From NCBI GenBank assembly GCA_012274445.1, contig JAAROD010000095.1, forward strand, positions 744,001-808,000: 64,000 nt of DNA, in the 5' to 3' direction. Shown piece after piece: positions 22,971-34,156 of the stretch. The stretch comes from Sclerotiophoma versabilis. Its lineage: Eukaryota; Ascomycota; Dothideomycetes; Pleosporales; Didymellaceae. Position numbers and translations under genes: made by a program. Within the stretch, counting starts at the first letter, position 1. Every line of letters starts with the position of its first letter. Below the pieces are notes generated by a model. That model made no database searches. It saw nothing but the letters and a program-made list of their open reading frames with translations, and was not told the origin of the DNA.

Positions 22971-24261
22971 TCACCACACACCTGGTGCCAATAGACCTGG
23001 TGCGCCGCCAACCCACCCGCTTGCAACCCAGGCTCGACAGTCGTTCTCAACACCTACAAGTAATCCATCACCGCACAGCGCCATGAGCACCCCACTATCA
23101 GCGAAGAGCCGTTGGAAGCCTCAGCCTCTCACCACTCTTGAGGCTGCGTCCGGAACGCCCCGTCCTGTGCCCGAGCCCCTCGACGATGTACCACCGATGA
23201 GTACTTCGAAGCAAACTCCTTCCAAGTCTAGATTCCAACGGAAAGCGCGAGGAAAAGGCAAAGCGAAAGAGAAGGATGCAGAGAAGACGTCAGAGGAGAA
23301 ACCGCCGCTAGATGTAGAGGTGCAACCAGACACGCCTTTACCAACCAGCTCACTAGAAGTGCCTGCGCCTGACTCAGGTACTCGACAGGGGCGATCGCGC
23401 CGTATGGCACCTGCAAAGCGCGGAAGACCCGGTAGTGTCGCTTCTTCACGAGCAGGCGGTTCGGTTCGAGATCGCAGTAGGAGTCGGTCTGTCCTATCCC
23501 ACACTGAAACAATAGCCGATACAGATTCCCAAGCTGGACACAGAATCAAGACTGAACGCAGAGGCTCCTTGGACGATGGCATGGATGAGGAGCCAATCAA
23601 TACTCCTTCACAGATGACCACGCGTCGTCGAGGTGCCGCGCCCACCACAGCGCCCGCAACACGTAGAAAACGCAACGCCCGCGAGGCTTCCCTCGCAGAG
23701 TCCGAAGACACGCCCGGCACACCCAGCCCACATCGTACCATCATCGCCCACCGCAACTTCCACCGCACCTGCCAGACTATGCTCGACGACATCACTTCCC
23801 ACAAACACGCATCCATCTTCGCCCACGCCGTCAAACTCAAGGATGCAGAAGGCTACTACGACATCATTAAACGCCCCACAGATCTCTCCACTATCAAGAA
23901 GGCTCTCACCAATGGCGCCAAATTCGTCACAGCCACGGCCTCCGACACGCCCATTGGCAGTCCTGGCGGCGCAGGCGCAACCATCGAGTTACCTCTCAGT
24001 AGCGATGTTGTACCGCCCAAGGCTATTGTCAATCCTGCGCAGCTGGAGAAGGAGCTCATGCGCATGTTCGTCAATGCGATGATGTTCAATCCGGGCGAGG
24101 GTGGGGTTGTCGAGGATGCGAGGGAGATGTTCGAGTCGGTGCAGAGGAGCGTCAGCAGTTGGCGGAATGTGCACGGGAGGAGTAGCGGCAGGGACCAAGG
24201 GGAAGGAACGCCGGTGGATGGTGAGGAGGAAGGGACAAGCAGCAAGCGCAGGAAAGTGTAG
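21664..24261 (+). CDS. Bromodomain protein (Bdc1/BRD8-like)
   Basis: Single exon, 865 aa. Residues 1-150 are a conserved helical region (LESLLVFQCLSSYGVTPHAF, SLQYSHLMPALIEKLYATYR, coiled coil to about 155). Residues about 175-480 are Pro/Gln-rich disorder with a (GPP)n patch and ten consecutive Gln. Basic linkers follow (RFQRKARGKGKAKEKD, RGRPGSVASSRAGG). The bromodomain spans about 695-835: MLDDITSHKHASIFAHAV, YYDIIKRPTDLSTIKKAL, then a loop insertion and MFVNAMMFNPGE, where the Asn of FNP is the acetyl-lysine-binding position. The C-terminus is acidic then basic (SSKRRKV, possible NLS). The layout resembles NuA4-linked Bdc1/BRD8-type proteins, so an acetyl-histone reader in a chromatin complex is likely; complex membership is inferred. 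Confidence 0.85.
22939..22968 (+). repeat. CAG trinucleotide run (10 units)
   Basis: An uninterrupted run of ten CAG codons in the bromodomain gene, encoding a polyglutamine tract in its disordered middle region. A nearby tract at about 22557-22593 repeats CCAGGACCG-like 9-mers that encode Gly-Pro-Pro. Confidence 0.9.
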
Positions 24262-25156
24262 GATTACTACCCTGTGCTCTGATCGGAACATGATGGAATT
24301 GAAATCATTACTTCACTCTGTTCTTGTGCATTCTGCTTGCCCAACCACTTACTTCCCCGATAATCATGTGCCGATGAAGTGGTGTCTGAGTGTTATGTTA
24401 GGCTACAAGTCTTCTGCATTCGAAGAGGCGTTCTGCGATACAACGCCTTCATCTGATGCCGGTAGTTGGCCAGAACCTCACCTCGGGACGCATCATTTAT
24501 ACACGATCATCCCGGGCATGCCAAGACCAAGTACCAATGTCGGTGATCATACTGACTGCTTCTGGTGCCGATCACGATGCGAACCCTGGCACGCCTGTCT
24601 GACATTGCGCTTCGAAGGCTCCCTGCTACGTCCGCAACAACGGACAGGCGCGCCGTATTTATAGGGCTGAACGACAGCTACACGGCAAGTCCTGAGGTAA
24701 CTATTGCATTTGAATACTAAAGAAGAGGAATGAAATATCTCGAATTAGCCACAAAACTGCCAACATACAGCCCGCCCTCAGATGTATACTGCAGACAAAG
24801 ACTGGTTTGCTCCCGCATGTTCTCCAGACTCGCTGGTGTTCCTTTCGCTATAGTACGGCTGGAGTTCCGGACCGAGTAGGAGGATAGATACTACATTCTG
24901 AGGTGACAAAGAACACGTGAAAAATACGAACACAAACGCCTACGCCCTTTGGGAGATTTCCATCATTACAACTCAGTACTTGAGCTGAGAGAAAGCAACG
25001 AATGTGCAGCAATGATGCAATTTTAAGAAGAGTAACGATGAAACATGGGTATCGAGGTAGTCGTGGGTTGCCGTTGACCGGGACTAGACGGCATCGGAGG
25101 TAAAAAAAAAAAAAAAAAAAATGAAGAAGGTGCTTGCGTAGAGTTGCCGCACGACC
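24262..25156. other. Convergent intergenic region
   Basis: 895 bases between the bromodomain stop and the zinc-finger gene stop, holding both 3' flanks. A run of 20 A lies at 25102-25121. No coding signal. Confidence 0.5.
25102..25121. repeat. Poly-A run (20 A)
   Basis: Twenty consecutive A on the plus strand, 35 bases past the stop of the minus-strand zinc-finger gene. No target-site duplication or ORF supports a retroelement tail. Confidence 0.85.
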
Positions 25157-26143
25157 TTACAAGGCAACTGCTCTCCGATTTAAAACGTGCTGCAGTCCTT
25201 GTAGACCACTGTCTCTCTGGCGACGCGATCCTCTGCCGTTCGTTTCGACAAAGTTCTCTGGTGGGTGGCTCAGGCCGTGGTTTCCGCCTTGCAGTTCTTT
25301 CAAATCTTGGTCTCCAATGATACGCTGCTGCCAGAGGTGTTTGAACAGATTGAAATCAGGCCGAGCGGCCCTCAAGCTCCATCCGTACGCAACATGTGTG
25401 CTCGCGACATGTTGCATCTTCAGATCCCATGCTTCGGAGCCTTCGCTGCAGGTTGTTTGCCACGCACAGAGCGGACATTGTACGGAGCGTGGAGGCTTCT
25501 TGCCGCGGAAATGGCCAAGGCAGTGCGTCTTCCATTCTGGTTCGCTGCGCGATATGTATGAGCAGTTGAGGAACCAAAACACACATTCGTATTCAGGTGT
25601 TTCTGTCTCAGCGAGTTGCTGGACCAATACACCATCGACCTCGTCCAGCAGTGGCTTGCCCGCGCACTGATCTGCAAGGCTTGTACTGACAGAGCTGTCT
25701 GTGATGGTGTTGGATTCTGTATGGCAGGAATAGAGTGAGGGTGGGTAATCCGAAGCGTTGTAGGCATGAGATTGGTGAACTATAGGCGCCATGGAGGAGC
25801 TACTGAGAATCGAATGAGGGTACCCATATGGCGAACTCGACGAGTGGAAATGTGGCGCCTCGAGCTCCAGACCAGCGTAGCCGATTTCCACAAGCCGGTC
25901 TTGAAAATCTCTGGATGAGTCTTGTTCCCAGTCGTGGATTGGTCGAACGAACGGGATATGCCTGTCGATCGTTGTTGCGAGCATGTTAGTGGGGTCGTCT
26001 AGGAGTAGCGTTTGTCAGCCTCACGTCGTGCAGGTCATGCCTTGCAGCCTTGCTATGAAGTCAGGCAAGCAAGGCGTACAGTCCACTCGGATATGTCAAA
26101 ACTTACTGTCACGACTTCGTGATGTCTGGTGTTGGAATGTCAT
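25157..26143 (-). CDS. Atypical C2H2 zinc-finger protein
   Basis: Two exons on the minus strand, 26107-26143 and 25157-25998, with a 108-nt intron (GTAAGT...CCTAG), giving 292 aa. The N-terminal half is Ser/Tyr/His-rich and probably disordered. Two tandem zinc-binding units follow at about residues 150-215. One is YECVFWFLNC ... HCLGHF (C-x6-C then H/H). The other is QCPLC (C-x2-C) with two His about 20 residues later (MQHVASTH). This arrangement is common in uncharacterised ascomycete nucleic-acid-binding proteins. The start at 26143 comes from splicing and extends the frame by 17 residues before the ATG at 25984, which is an alternative start. Target and role unknown; nuclear location is a guess. 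Confidence 0.7.
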
Positions 26144-27911
26144 TGTACCTGATATCTAGTACGAGGGTAGGGTTTAGCGCCAGCGTGAAATATGGGGTAA
26201 CTTCGAGGTTGTTCTTCCACACAGACAGGATGTTTGGTGCTGCAAACTAAACATGCCTGAGCCATCCTCCACTTTCTTATATTGATCAGTGTTTAGTATT
26301 GGGTTCTTTGCATGCGAACGTGTTCGCTGTATCGCGGCTCTGCGGTCTTCCCGACCGCTTCTTTGCCCACTCAACTCCATCCCGCGCTTCGTCATCCAGA
26401 CATACCACACCACAGGAGAGCCGATGGCAAGCGAAACAGTTCAATCGTCAAGCTTGCGAACCCTAAAGACCCGCCTTGCTATCGTGGAACAGCCGCTCAT
26501 TGGTGCGGACAGCTGCATGATGAAGCGAGGCGTGGGTGAACCCCGCTACCTGCTATGCGAACCTATGTGTGCGCGGCAAGGCCGACCGCCTTTTCGCTAT
26601 GGGATCCGTACCCGAAGCATGGTTATCTATTCTGAAATATCGGTGTAGAGTCATGCTTGCGAAATATTGTTTGTCGAGTCGAGACTTGCACGTCGCCAAC
26701 TAGCAGCACACTGCAGTATCGTCACTCACTCACCGTCAGTGTATCACGGCAAATCTGGTCCGTCATTGCAGGTGTTGCCAAAGGAACCTCGCTGTACAAT
26801 TGGCCGATACATTGCATTGAACCACCTTCTCATATCAGATCTGGACATATCGTAACACTCCTGCATGGTGCTGGACTTGATTGTTTTTGACGTTGACCGC
26901 CTCCGACCATAACACCTCAGTGCTCTCAGAAGCGGTCAACTCTTCCCCTCATAGTACATTACTGCGGTTCTACGGTCCCTGCAGCATTGTATTGTGTAAG
27001 TGGGATTGTATTCATGACGCGCTTTTCCCCGTTCCCCAGGTCCGAGTATCGAGTCAATGTATACTGCACAACACCCCATTTGGTAGGAGGTTTGCAGACG
27101 CTTCTTACTGCTGATCAATGATGGCATTCTTCGTTTTGTGTGCGATCCGTTGGCTACCAATACACTCTGCCGCGTAGTTCGTGAGGCCACATATCCCGCA
27201 TTGTACATCGACCATGTGTTGTCTATTCTTCGACGCGTCTGTCGTGATCGTGAGGTACTAGAGGCCTCTCAGGTCCTATGAAGACCATCAGAGCTGTAAC
27301 TGCTAAGACCCTTGTCTTGCCGCTACCAGTGCTCCTTTAGGGTTGTTTATACGATCTTGAGCATATTCGGATAACGAGGATGTGAGCGTCTCGGCTCTCG
27401 AACTTGATTAAGTCTTGCAACGTGCGCAGCTCAAATCCTGACAAGATGTTGTATTGTTACATACAGCCTCACACAACGTGCAGATATGTGACTACCTCCA
27501 GAGGGGTTCACGGTGCATTCTGCAACGCACGGTCGAGCGGTTGCTAGCTCCGGTTGCGGCTGGAAAGCAGGACTACCCCACAGTGGATCGCCGGCACCCG
27601 CAAATGCCCCTCGAGCACCCCTCACAAGAATGACGCCCACTTGTGGAGCATCAAGGATGGGGTTATAAATCGTGAAGGTGGGCATTTTCTGGCCCTACAC
27701 AAGACACATCTCAGAAGTCTCTCGCATTGTAACCCTGGTGAACTATAATTGTGGTTAACCCCTCCCCATATAAACGAGCTTGGAGCCCATCATGGCACGC
27801 GCCCCGCAAGACCGTGAGAACGTCATTCTTCTTCTCGACCCCGATCACGACCCGGGGCAGATACCTGCTGAAGATACATCCAACAACTCCGCAAATGTGT
27901 CGAGCGACAAG
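26144..27911. other. Intergenic, upstream of zinc-type dehydrogenase
   Basis: 1.77 kb between divergent genes. Several 60-120 codon frames occur on both strands without domains. The right end carries a TATA-like element (listed) and an in-frame extension of the dehydrogenase frame from 27792. No repeats or RNA genes seen. Confidence 0.4.
27767..27774 (+). promoter_or_regulatory. TATA-like box of zinc-type dehydrogenase
   Basis: CATATAAA, 138 bases upstream of the ATG at 27912 but only 18 bases before the earlier in-frame ATG at 27792. If it is a working TATA box, transcription would start downstream of 27792, which favours the later start codon. Confidence 0.45.
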
Positions 27912-29207
27912 ATGAAAGCGGTGCACTACGAAGGGCCATTCAAGGTCTCGGTGAAGGAGGTTGGCCTGCCAAAGATAGAGCACCCGGATGATGTAATTGT
28001 CAAAGTGACAACTGCAGCCATCTGCGGTTCGGATTTGCACATGTACCAGGGTCGCACTGCTGCAAAGTCGGGGCTGGTCTTCGGTCATGAAAACATGGGT
28101 ATTGTAGTCGAAGCTGGCTCAGGTGTAACTCTGCTAGAGAAGGGTGATCGTATCGTCATGCCATTCAACGTTGCTGATGGAAGATGTCAGAACTGTGAGG
28201 AGGGCAAAACTGCCTTTTGTACAGGGTGAGCACGGCAGAAAATACGTGGAGTGTCCGAAGCAAAGGCTGACATTTGTGCAGCGTGAATCCCGGATTCGCA
28301 GGCGGCGCTTACGGCTACGTAGCAATGGGACCCTACCAGGGTGGTCAGGCACAGTACATTCGCGTACCATTCGCAGACTTCAATGCGCTCAAGTTGCCGA
28401 AGGGTACAGAGCATGAGGCCGACTTCATCTTGTTGGCAGATATATTCCCCACAGGATGGCACGGTCTAGTGCTTTCTGGTTTCAAGAGTGGTGAGAGCGT
28501 TGCAGTATTCGGAGCTGGTCCTGTCGGTCTCATGGCTGCATACAGCGGTGTCCTGCGAGGCGCTAGTAAGGTGTTCGTCGTCGATACCGTACCTGAGCGA
28601 TTGGAGGCAGCAAAAAAGATTGGCTGCATACCAATCGACTTCAGGAAGAGCGACCCTGTCGAGCAGATTATTGAAGCCAACGGTGGTATGGTGGACAGAG
28701 CAGTCGACGCTGTGGGCTACCAGGCCGTTGACTCCTCAGGGTCGAAGGAGAGGCCGAATATCGTTCTCGATCAATTGATCATGGTGACGAGGTAAGTCTC
28801 GTTCTATCAACGACCGACCCAATCTGACACGTTTCGCAGGCCAACAGGAGGTCTCGGTATTCCAGGGTTGTATGTGCCAGCAGATCCAGGCGCGCCAGAT
28901 GAGCAGAGTAAGAAAGGACAGATCTTGATTTCGTTCGGAAAGCTCTTCGAGAAGGTACGTTTAAATTCGAGATCGTGCGACTGAATGCTGACATCTCCAG
29001 GGATTGTCGCTGGGCACAGGACAGTGCAACGTCAAAGCCTACAACAGGTATTTGCGTGATATGATCATCTCTGGCAAGGCAAAGCCTAGCTTCGTTGTAT
29101 CGCATGAGATTGAGATCGATAGCGCGCCAGAAGCTTATCAGAAGTTCGACCAGAGGATCGATGGGTACACAAAGGTGCTGATACACCCCAACGGGCCACT
29201 GAACTGA
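27912..29207 (+). CDS. Zinc-type alcohol dehydrogenase (glutathione-independent FDH-like)
   Basis: Four exons, 27912-28225, 28282-28791, 28840-28954 and 29001-29207, with introns of 56, 48 and 46 nt, giving 381 aa. A medium-chain dehydrogenase that should oxidise an alcohol or formaldehyde-type substrate with NAD+. It begins MKAVHYEGPFKVSVKEV. The catalytic zinc site is in AICGSDLHMYQGR and FGHENMG. The structural zinc lobe is GRCQNCEEGKTAFC (three of the usual four Cys in this stretch). The NAD motif is GAGPVGLMAA followed by VDTVPERL. FDH-type features are the PDxP-like PADPGAPDEQ loop and C-terminal SFVVSHEI. The frame is also open from an ATG at 27792 (40 more residues); family length and the TATA position favour 27912. 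Confidence 0.9.
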
Positions 29208-29367
29208 TCAGCTCCTCAAACATACTGTATATAGCAACTGAGTCAATAAACTCACTTCAATATGCTTGCGCCAACTCTTCTTTACGCACATTCTGTAAAT
29301 TGAGAATAGCCTGGCTTCCCGTTGGTTCTTTGCAACATCCAAGACCTCACTGGATATGGAAATAGCT

Positions 29368-29889
29368 CTACTCTTTGACAATATATGCCTTTATAATCTT
29401 GACCTCTTCCACGGGCCTGTCTTCACGGTCTGTCTTAACCAAGCCAAGTTTCTTAACCGCCTGCATTCCACTCTTGACGCGGCCAAAAATCGTGTGCTTT
29501 CCGTCCAGCCATGGTGTGGGCGCCAGTGTGATGAAGAACTGAGAACCGTTGGTATTAGGGCCTGAGTTGGCCATACTGAGAATGCCAGCACCTGTATGCT
29601 TCAGAGCTGGGGAGATCTCGTCCTCGAACTTCTCGCCGTAAATCGACTCGCCGCCTCGCCCGGTGCCGGTAGGATCACCTCCTTGAATCATGAAATTCGG
29701 TATTATGCGGTGAAATATGAGGCCGTTGAAGTAGTTGCGCTGGGCGAGAGTAGCGAAATTCTTGCATGTCTTGGGCGCATGGTCATTGTAGAGCTCGACC
29801 GTAATGAGGCCCTAGAATTGTCAGCTGAAATCTCTGTTGTGACTCTTTAAACGTACGACAGTAGTATCGAGTGCGACTTCGGTGGTCAT
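29368..29889 (-). CDS. Cyclophilin-type peptidyl-prolyl isomerase
   Basis: Two exons on the minus strand, 29857-29889 and 29368-29811, with a 45-nt intron (GTACGT, branch CTGAC, TCTAG), giving 158 aa. A single-domain cyclophilin that isomerises Xaa-Pro bonds. The catalytic surface is complete: FHRIIPNFMIQGGDP (Arg, Phe, Met, Gln), GSQFFITLAPTPWLDGKHTIFG (Gln, Phe, Trp, His) and MANSGPNTNG. Compact length, the MTTEVALDTTVGLITVELYN start and the short GTGRGGESIYGEKFEDE loop resemble the nuclear PPIL1/Ppi1 class linked to the spliceosome rather than cytosolic CypA; this subclass call is inferred. It shares a 191-base divergent promoter with the RQT4-like gene. Confidence 0.93.
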
Positions 29890-30080
29890 GGTGCATGGGA
29901 GGTAAGTGAACGTGAATGGTGGGAGTACAATGTTGGTCGACTCGCAGCTGCCCTTCAGAAAGTTACGCACAGACGATGACAGCCACACCCTGTGGCGTCA
30001 ATAGCGCGGATGACATCGTTGACTCGATTGAAGAGCCTCAACTTTTCCGCAAACCACATCAACAATACAATCCCGCAAAA

Positions 30081-31646
30081 ATGAGTCTCACAGAATGGGC
30101 GCTCCCGCAGCTTTCGAAGCTGATCCCGCTGGACAACGACTCTCTGAAGCAGATCGTTTCCTACACCGAGTCGTTACCAAACAGGGAAGCGGCGGATCAT
30201 CTACAGAACATGCTAGGCGATAGTCCTCAGGCTTTAGAGTTTATTACGTCCTTCAATAATAGGAGAAAATCGAAAGTTTCCTCTCCTTCGAATGATCTTT
30301 CTGAGGCCCCGAAGTCTAAGCCTCATAGGAAGAAGCAGACAGCGTTGGGCAAGCCGCTACCAGCGCGACAGGTAGAAGATGTTGGTAATCTCGCCGGCGC
30401 ATACATCAAGAAAGATGAGGGCGACTATATGGCTGGGAGCTCAAAACACAAAGCTCCAAAGTCGAATGCTTTTGGACTGTCACAGAAGCCAGATGCTCTA
30501 CAGCTACCAACAGCTACATCTTCTGGAGCAGCAACGCCAACATCACGCGGCGTGTCACCAGCACCTCAGCCGAAGAAGCTGCCACCATCAGCTGCAGGTC
30601 AGCTCATTTCTGAGACAAAGTCATCCAGAAATTCATCCTCAAAACCAAAAGCAAAGATCAGCGTAGCTGGTGGCACTCCAATGCATGGCGCATCTACAGC
30701 ACTCAGCGATCTCGAGTCTGCGATCAGAACTCTGGAGATCCAGACCAATCCCACATTATCTGCACAAGACAGCAGTAAACGGAAATGCAACTGTATGGCC
30801 ACTCGACATCCACTTCTTGACGCTGCGCCAAATTGCCTCAACTGTGGCAAGATCATCTGTGTGAAAGAGGGCATTGGACCATGCACGTTTTGCAACACGC
30901 CGCTCCTCAGTGCCGATGAAACCCAGTCAATGATTCGGATCCTGCGTGAAGAGCGGGGGCGGGAGAAGATGGCCGCGAACAATGCGGGCCAAAAGCGTGC
31001 AGAGGTTGCACATGCGCCTCGACCATTCTCAACGCCAAAGACGACCGCACCATCCTCCGACGTCGACTCTGAGAACGAGAAGCTTGCAAAAGCTAAACAA
31101 CACCGAGACAAGCTCTTGGCTTTCCAGGCGCAGAATGCAAAAAGAACGCAGGTTCACGACGAAGCTGCTGACTTCGAGACGACGACTGCCGGTTTGAGTA
31201 TGTGGGCATCTCCGCAGGAGCGCGCCATGCAACTCAAACGCCAGCAGAAGGCTCTTCGAGAACAGGAGTGGAACGCGCAACCTGAGTATGAGAAGCGGAA
31301 GGTCGTTGCCAGTATCGATCTAGTTGGAGGCAAAATCGTGAAGCGTATGGCTGCTGCAGAACGGCCAAAGACACCCGAGAGCGAAGATGAGCCATCAGAG
31401 CCGGCACAGCATTACGAGACCGGTGCAATCTCGAAGGGAAGCGGCGCTTTCAGCAGGAATCCTCTTCTAGGTGCCCTCATTCGCCCCACCATCACAGTTG
31501 AAAGCAAGGGCAAAAACAAGCAGAACGAGAAGAGGCAAGCATGGAGAAGGGTACAAGACGACAACGATGACAATGAGCAGTGGATCTTGGATGGCGGAGT
31601 ATACGGCGGGAAAAACGAGACGGGGGGGCCAGAAGCAGGTCACTAA
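30081..31646 (+). CDS. RQT4/TRIP4-like zinc-finger protein
   Basis: Single exon, 521 aa. The N-terminal helical region (about 1-65, LTEWALPQLSKLIPLDND ... ALEFITSFN) and the central zinc finger (about 235-275) match the activating signal cointegrator 1 / Rqt4 family. The finger reads KRKCNCMATRHPLLD, NCLNCGKIIC, GPCTFC and supplies the C2HC5-type cysteine/histidine set. In yeast and humans this subunit joins Slh1/ASCC3 and Cue3/ASCC2 in the ribosome-quality-control trigger complex, which splits collided ribosomes; the earlier name reflects a coactivator role. The linker is Ser/Lys-rich, and the C-terminal half is charged and mostly disordered. The start at 30081 is the first ATG that yields the conserved N-terminus; the frame continues upstream without conservation. 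Confidence 0.87.
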   Translation: MSLTEWALPQLSKLIPLDNDSLKQIVSYTESLPNREAADHLQNMLGDSPQALEFITSFNNRRKSKVSSPSNDLSEAPKSKPHRKKQTALGKPLPARQVEDVGNLAGAYIKKDEGDYMAGSSKHKAPKSNAFGLSQKPDALQLPTATSSGAATPTSRGVSPAPQPKKLPPSAAGQLISETKSSRNSSSKPKAKISVAGGTPMHGASTALSDLESAIRTLEIQTNPTLSAQDSSKRKCNCMATRHPLLDAAPNCLNCGKIICVKEGIGPCTFCNTPLLSADETQSMIRILREERGREKMAANNAGQKRAEVAHAPRPFSTPKTTAPSSDVDSENEKLAKAKQHRDKLLAFQAQNAKRTQVHDEAADFETTTAGLSMWASPQERAMQLKRQQKALREQEWNAQPEYEKRKVVASIDLVGGKIVKRMAAAERPKTPESEDEPSEPAQHYETGAISKGSGAFSRNPLLGALIRPTITVESKGKNKQNEKRQAWRRVQDDNDDNEQWILDGGVYGGKNETGGPEAGH

Positions 31647-32521
31647 GTGCATACCCACGAAATATTCAGAAAGTCTTTCATCTGCATCGTCGTTAACGCT
31701 TGAACGTGGCTTCAAAGGTATTGTACAGTCTTGCCTCGCTCTCTGGCGCTCACCACAAATACTCGGTCTCCGCGCCGACATGACTCCTCGGACATGCATT
31801 TGCCTCCGTACCCGGCTTTCCCAAGGAAGCTCAACCGAATGTAAGGCAAAATTTAACTACTGTCGGTTCCAGGAGCCCAACTAGTGGAGCGCTAGTGAGC
31901 TGTAGTACAACGGCAGTCGCTCACAGCCTCCAGTGTGAACTACTACCCTTGACTTTACACCAAGAACACTTTAGTATCTATCAATGAAAAGCGGCCAAGC
32001 TTAGATACAATTCCTGGGACCTCAACTATCGCCTTCAAATGATCCCACCTTCCTTATCCATTCAAGCAACAATAGCTCGCCTGTAATTGCCGCGGCCCAA
32101 GACAACGCCCAAGACTCCAAGACCTCTTCCCCGCAAAGTTTCCCCAGACATCCCACGTCCATCATTCAACATTTTGGGCCTTACCCATGCTCCACGTACA
32201 TCATGACTGATCATCACTGTCTTTGGTAATTTGTGAATCGTGGAAATATCACTTTGTGGCGTTTTAATGCAGCAGAGGCCCACATGGACTTTCGCCTCCC
32301 TCGCTTGACAATGTGAGCCAAGCTGAAGGTCTTGGGATGTGGTATCTGCATTGCTGGCAGATGTCGGTAAATGAGCGGGAATGATCGCTGCAGTATACCT
32401 TCCTCCAGAGCCAGGGAGGCGCAATGCATGTATAACTGATCGTCCCCAGGTTTCGTCGCATCCAACACTTCTTTGTACCTGAACAATTCGCGCCACTCGC
32501 ACCGTGGTCTCAGCCAACATC
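31647..32521. other. Intergenic, upstream of MFS permease
   Basis: 875 bases holding the RQT4-like 3' flank and the permease promoter. Minus-strand frames overlap the permease start but show no domain. Confidence 0.4.
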
Positions 32522-34156
32522 ATGGCGAAGAACATTGCTTTCAAGGACCAGGGTGCTGCGCATCTCGAGAACGTTGAGAACGAGAAAGGGTTCACAACAC
32601 CATCATCATCCTCCCAGAACGAAGCGCCTTTCACAATCGACCCGAAGGTCTCAGCTCGTCTGCGACATGCCATCGACTGGAGACTCATCCCTGCTTTAGG
32701 TTGTATGTACGGAATCTCACTCATGGATCGCAAGAACGTCTCCAACGCTGCCATCGCTGGTATGCTGGCGGATCTTAAGATGAACAGAGGAATGGGATAC
32801 AATCTCGTCAATCTGTGCTTTTTCATCACATACGTACTGTGCCAGCCGTTCATGGTTATTCTATGCAGGAAGGTTGGGCCACGTTACTTCTTGCCAGGCA
32901 TGTGTTCCAATGCGCGTAGCGGGTGCTTATCTGACCTTCAGCAGGTATCTGTCTGGCTTGGGGAGCTGTTGTCGTCGGCTTCGGCTTCACAGAGAATTGG
33001 CCAAGCTTGATTCCTCTGCGATTGGTCCTCGGCTTATTGGAGAGCGGATATTTCCCAGGATGTTTATATCTTTTAAGCTGTTGGTACACCAAGTGTAAGT
33101 TGTAATGGTACACTCAAACAGAAAGTAAACGCTAATATCGATCAGTCGAGGTCGCGAAACGGTATAGTGTCTTCTACTTCATCGGTAGTATTGCATCTGC
33201 TCTTTCCGGCATTCTGGCCTACGGCCTACAACAGATGGAAGGCGTAAACGGCATCAGGGGATGGCGATGGTATGCAATCTCTCAAGTCTTCAGTCATTAT
33301 CTCCGCACTAACCTCATCCAGGATCTTCATCATAGAAGGTGTGATCACGTGTGGTGTCGCACTCTTCGCCTTTACCTTCATCGTCAAATTCCCCGACCAA
33401 GAAAGGATCAAACCATCATGGGGTTTCCTGAAGAAGCCCGGCGATATCGATCTCATCATCGATAAGCTGAACGCTGACCGCGGCGACGTCGCACCCGAGC
33501 CTTTCTCCTGGAAGAAGTTCCTTGCCCCGGCAACACAGTGGTACATCTACGGCTTCGCTTTCATCTTCTTTTGCGTCACGACCATCGCATATGGTTTTGC
33601 TTTCTTCCTTCCCATAATCTTAAGCACAAAACTCAAATTTAGCGTTGCTATGGCGCAGTGTATGGGTGCGCCGCCTTATGCAGCAAGTGGCTTCATGATG
33701 TATGGCGCTGCATGGTTCAGCGACAAGTACAAGACGCGCGGTCCAGTCGTATGCTTCCTCTGTCTTGTCTCTCTCATCGGACTGCCTATTATGGGTTTCG
33801 TCGAGAACCCATGGGGTCAGTACGTCGGCGTTTTCATCACGGTTAGTGGCACCAACAGCGCTATACCCGCGATCATGGCGTATCAAGCGAACAACATCCG
33901 TGGGCAATGGCGAAGGGCTTTCTGCTCTGCTACTTTAACTGGACTGGGTGGTATTGGGGGTGTTGCTGGCGCCCTGATCTTCAGGACTGAGGATGCCCCG
34001 TCTTACGTTCCGGGCTTTGCGGCATGCATGGCTTGCAACGTACTTGTCATCTTGACCACGGGTGTTTTGACATTGTACTTCAGGAGGTGCAATGCGCAGG
34101 CGGATCGAGGCGAGAGAGTGATCAACGATGATCCAACATTCAGGTTTACTATCTAA
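32522..34156 (+). CDS. MFS permease, anion:cation symporter (Dal5-like) family
   Basis: Four exons, 32522-32897, 32945-33094, 33146-33269 and 33322-34156, with introns of 47, 51 and 52 nt, giving 494 aa. About twelve membrane helices are expected, with both termini in the cytosol. ACS-family marks are WRLIPALGCMYGISLMDRKNVSNA in helix 1, LRLVLGLLESGYFPGC (helix 4 region) and the middle-loop WGFL. The second half has the AYGFAFFLP and NNIRGQWRRAF segments. Known relatives import allantoate, nicotinate, biotin or pantothenate, so a small carboxylate is a fair guess. The first intron is best read with a GC donor (CAG/GCATGT); an alternative GT donor 10 bases on gives three extra residues. AreA-type nitrogen control is plausible but unproven. 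Confidence 0.9.

Noticed and set aside
25102..25121. A20 run considered as a retroposon tail
   Set aside because: No adjacent ORF, target-site duplication or element body; it lies in the 3' flank of a minus-strand gene where T-rich signals are normal.
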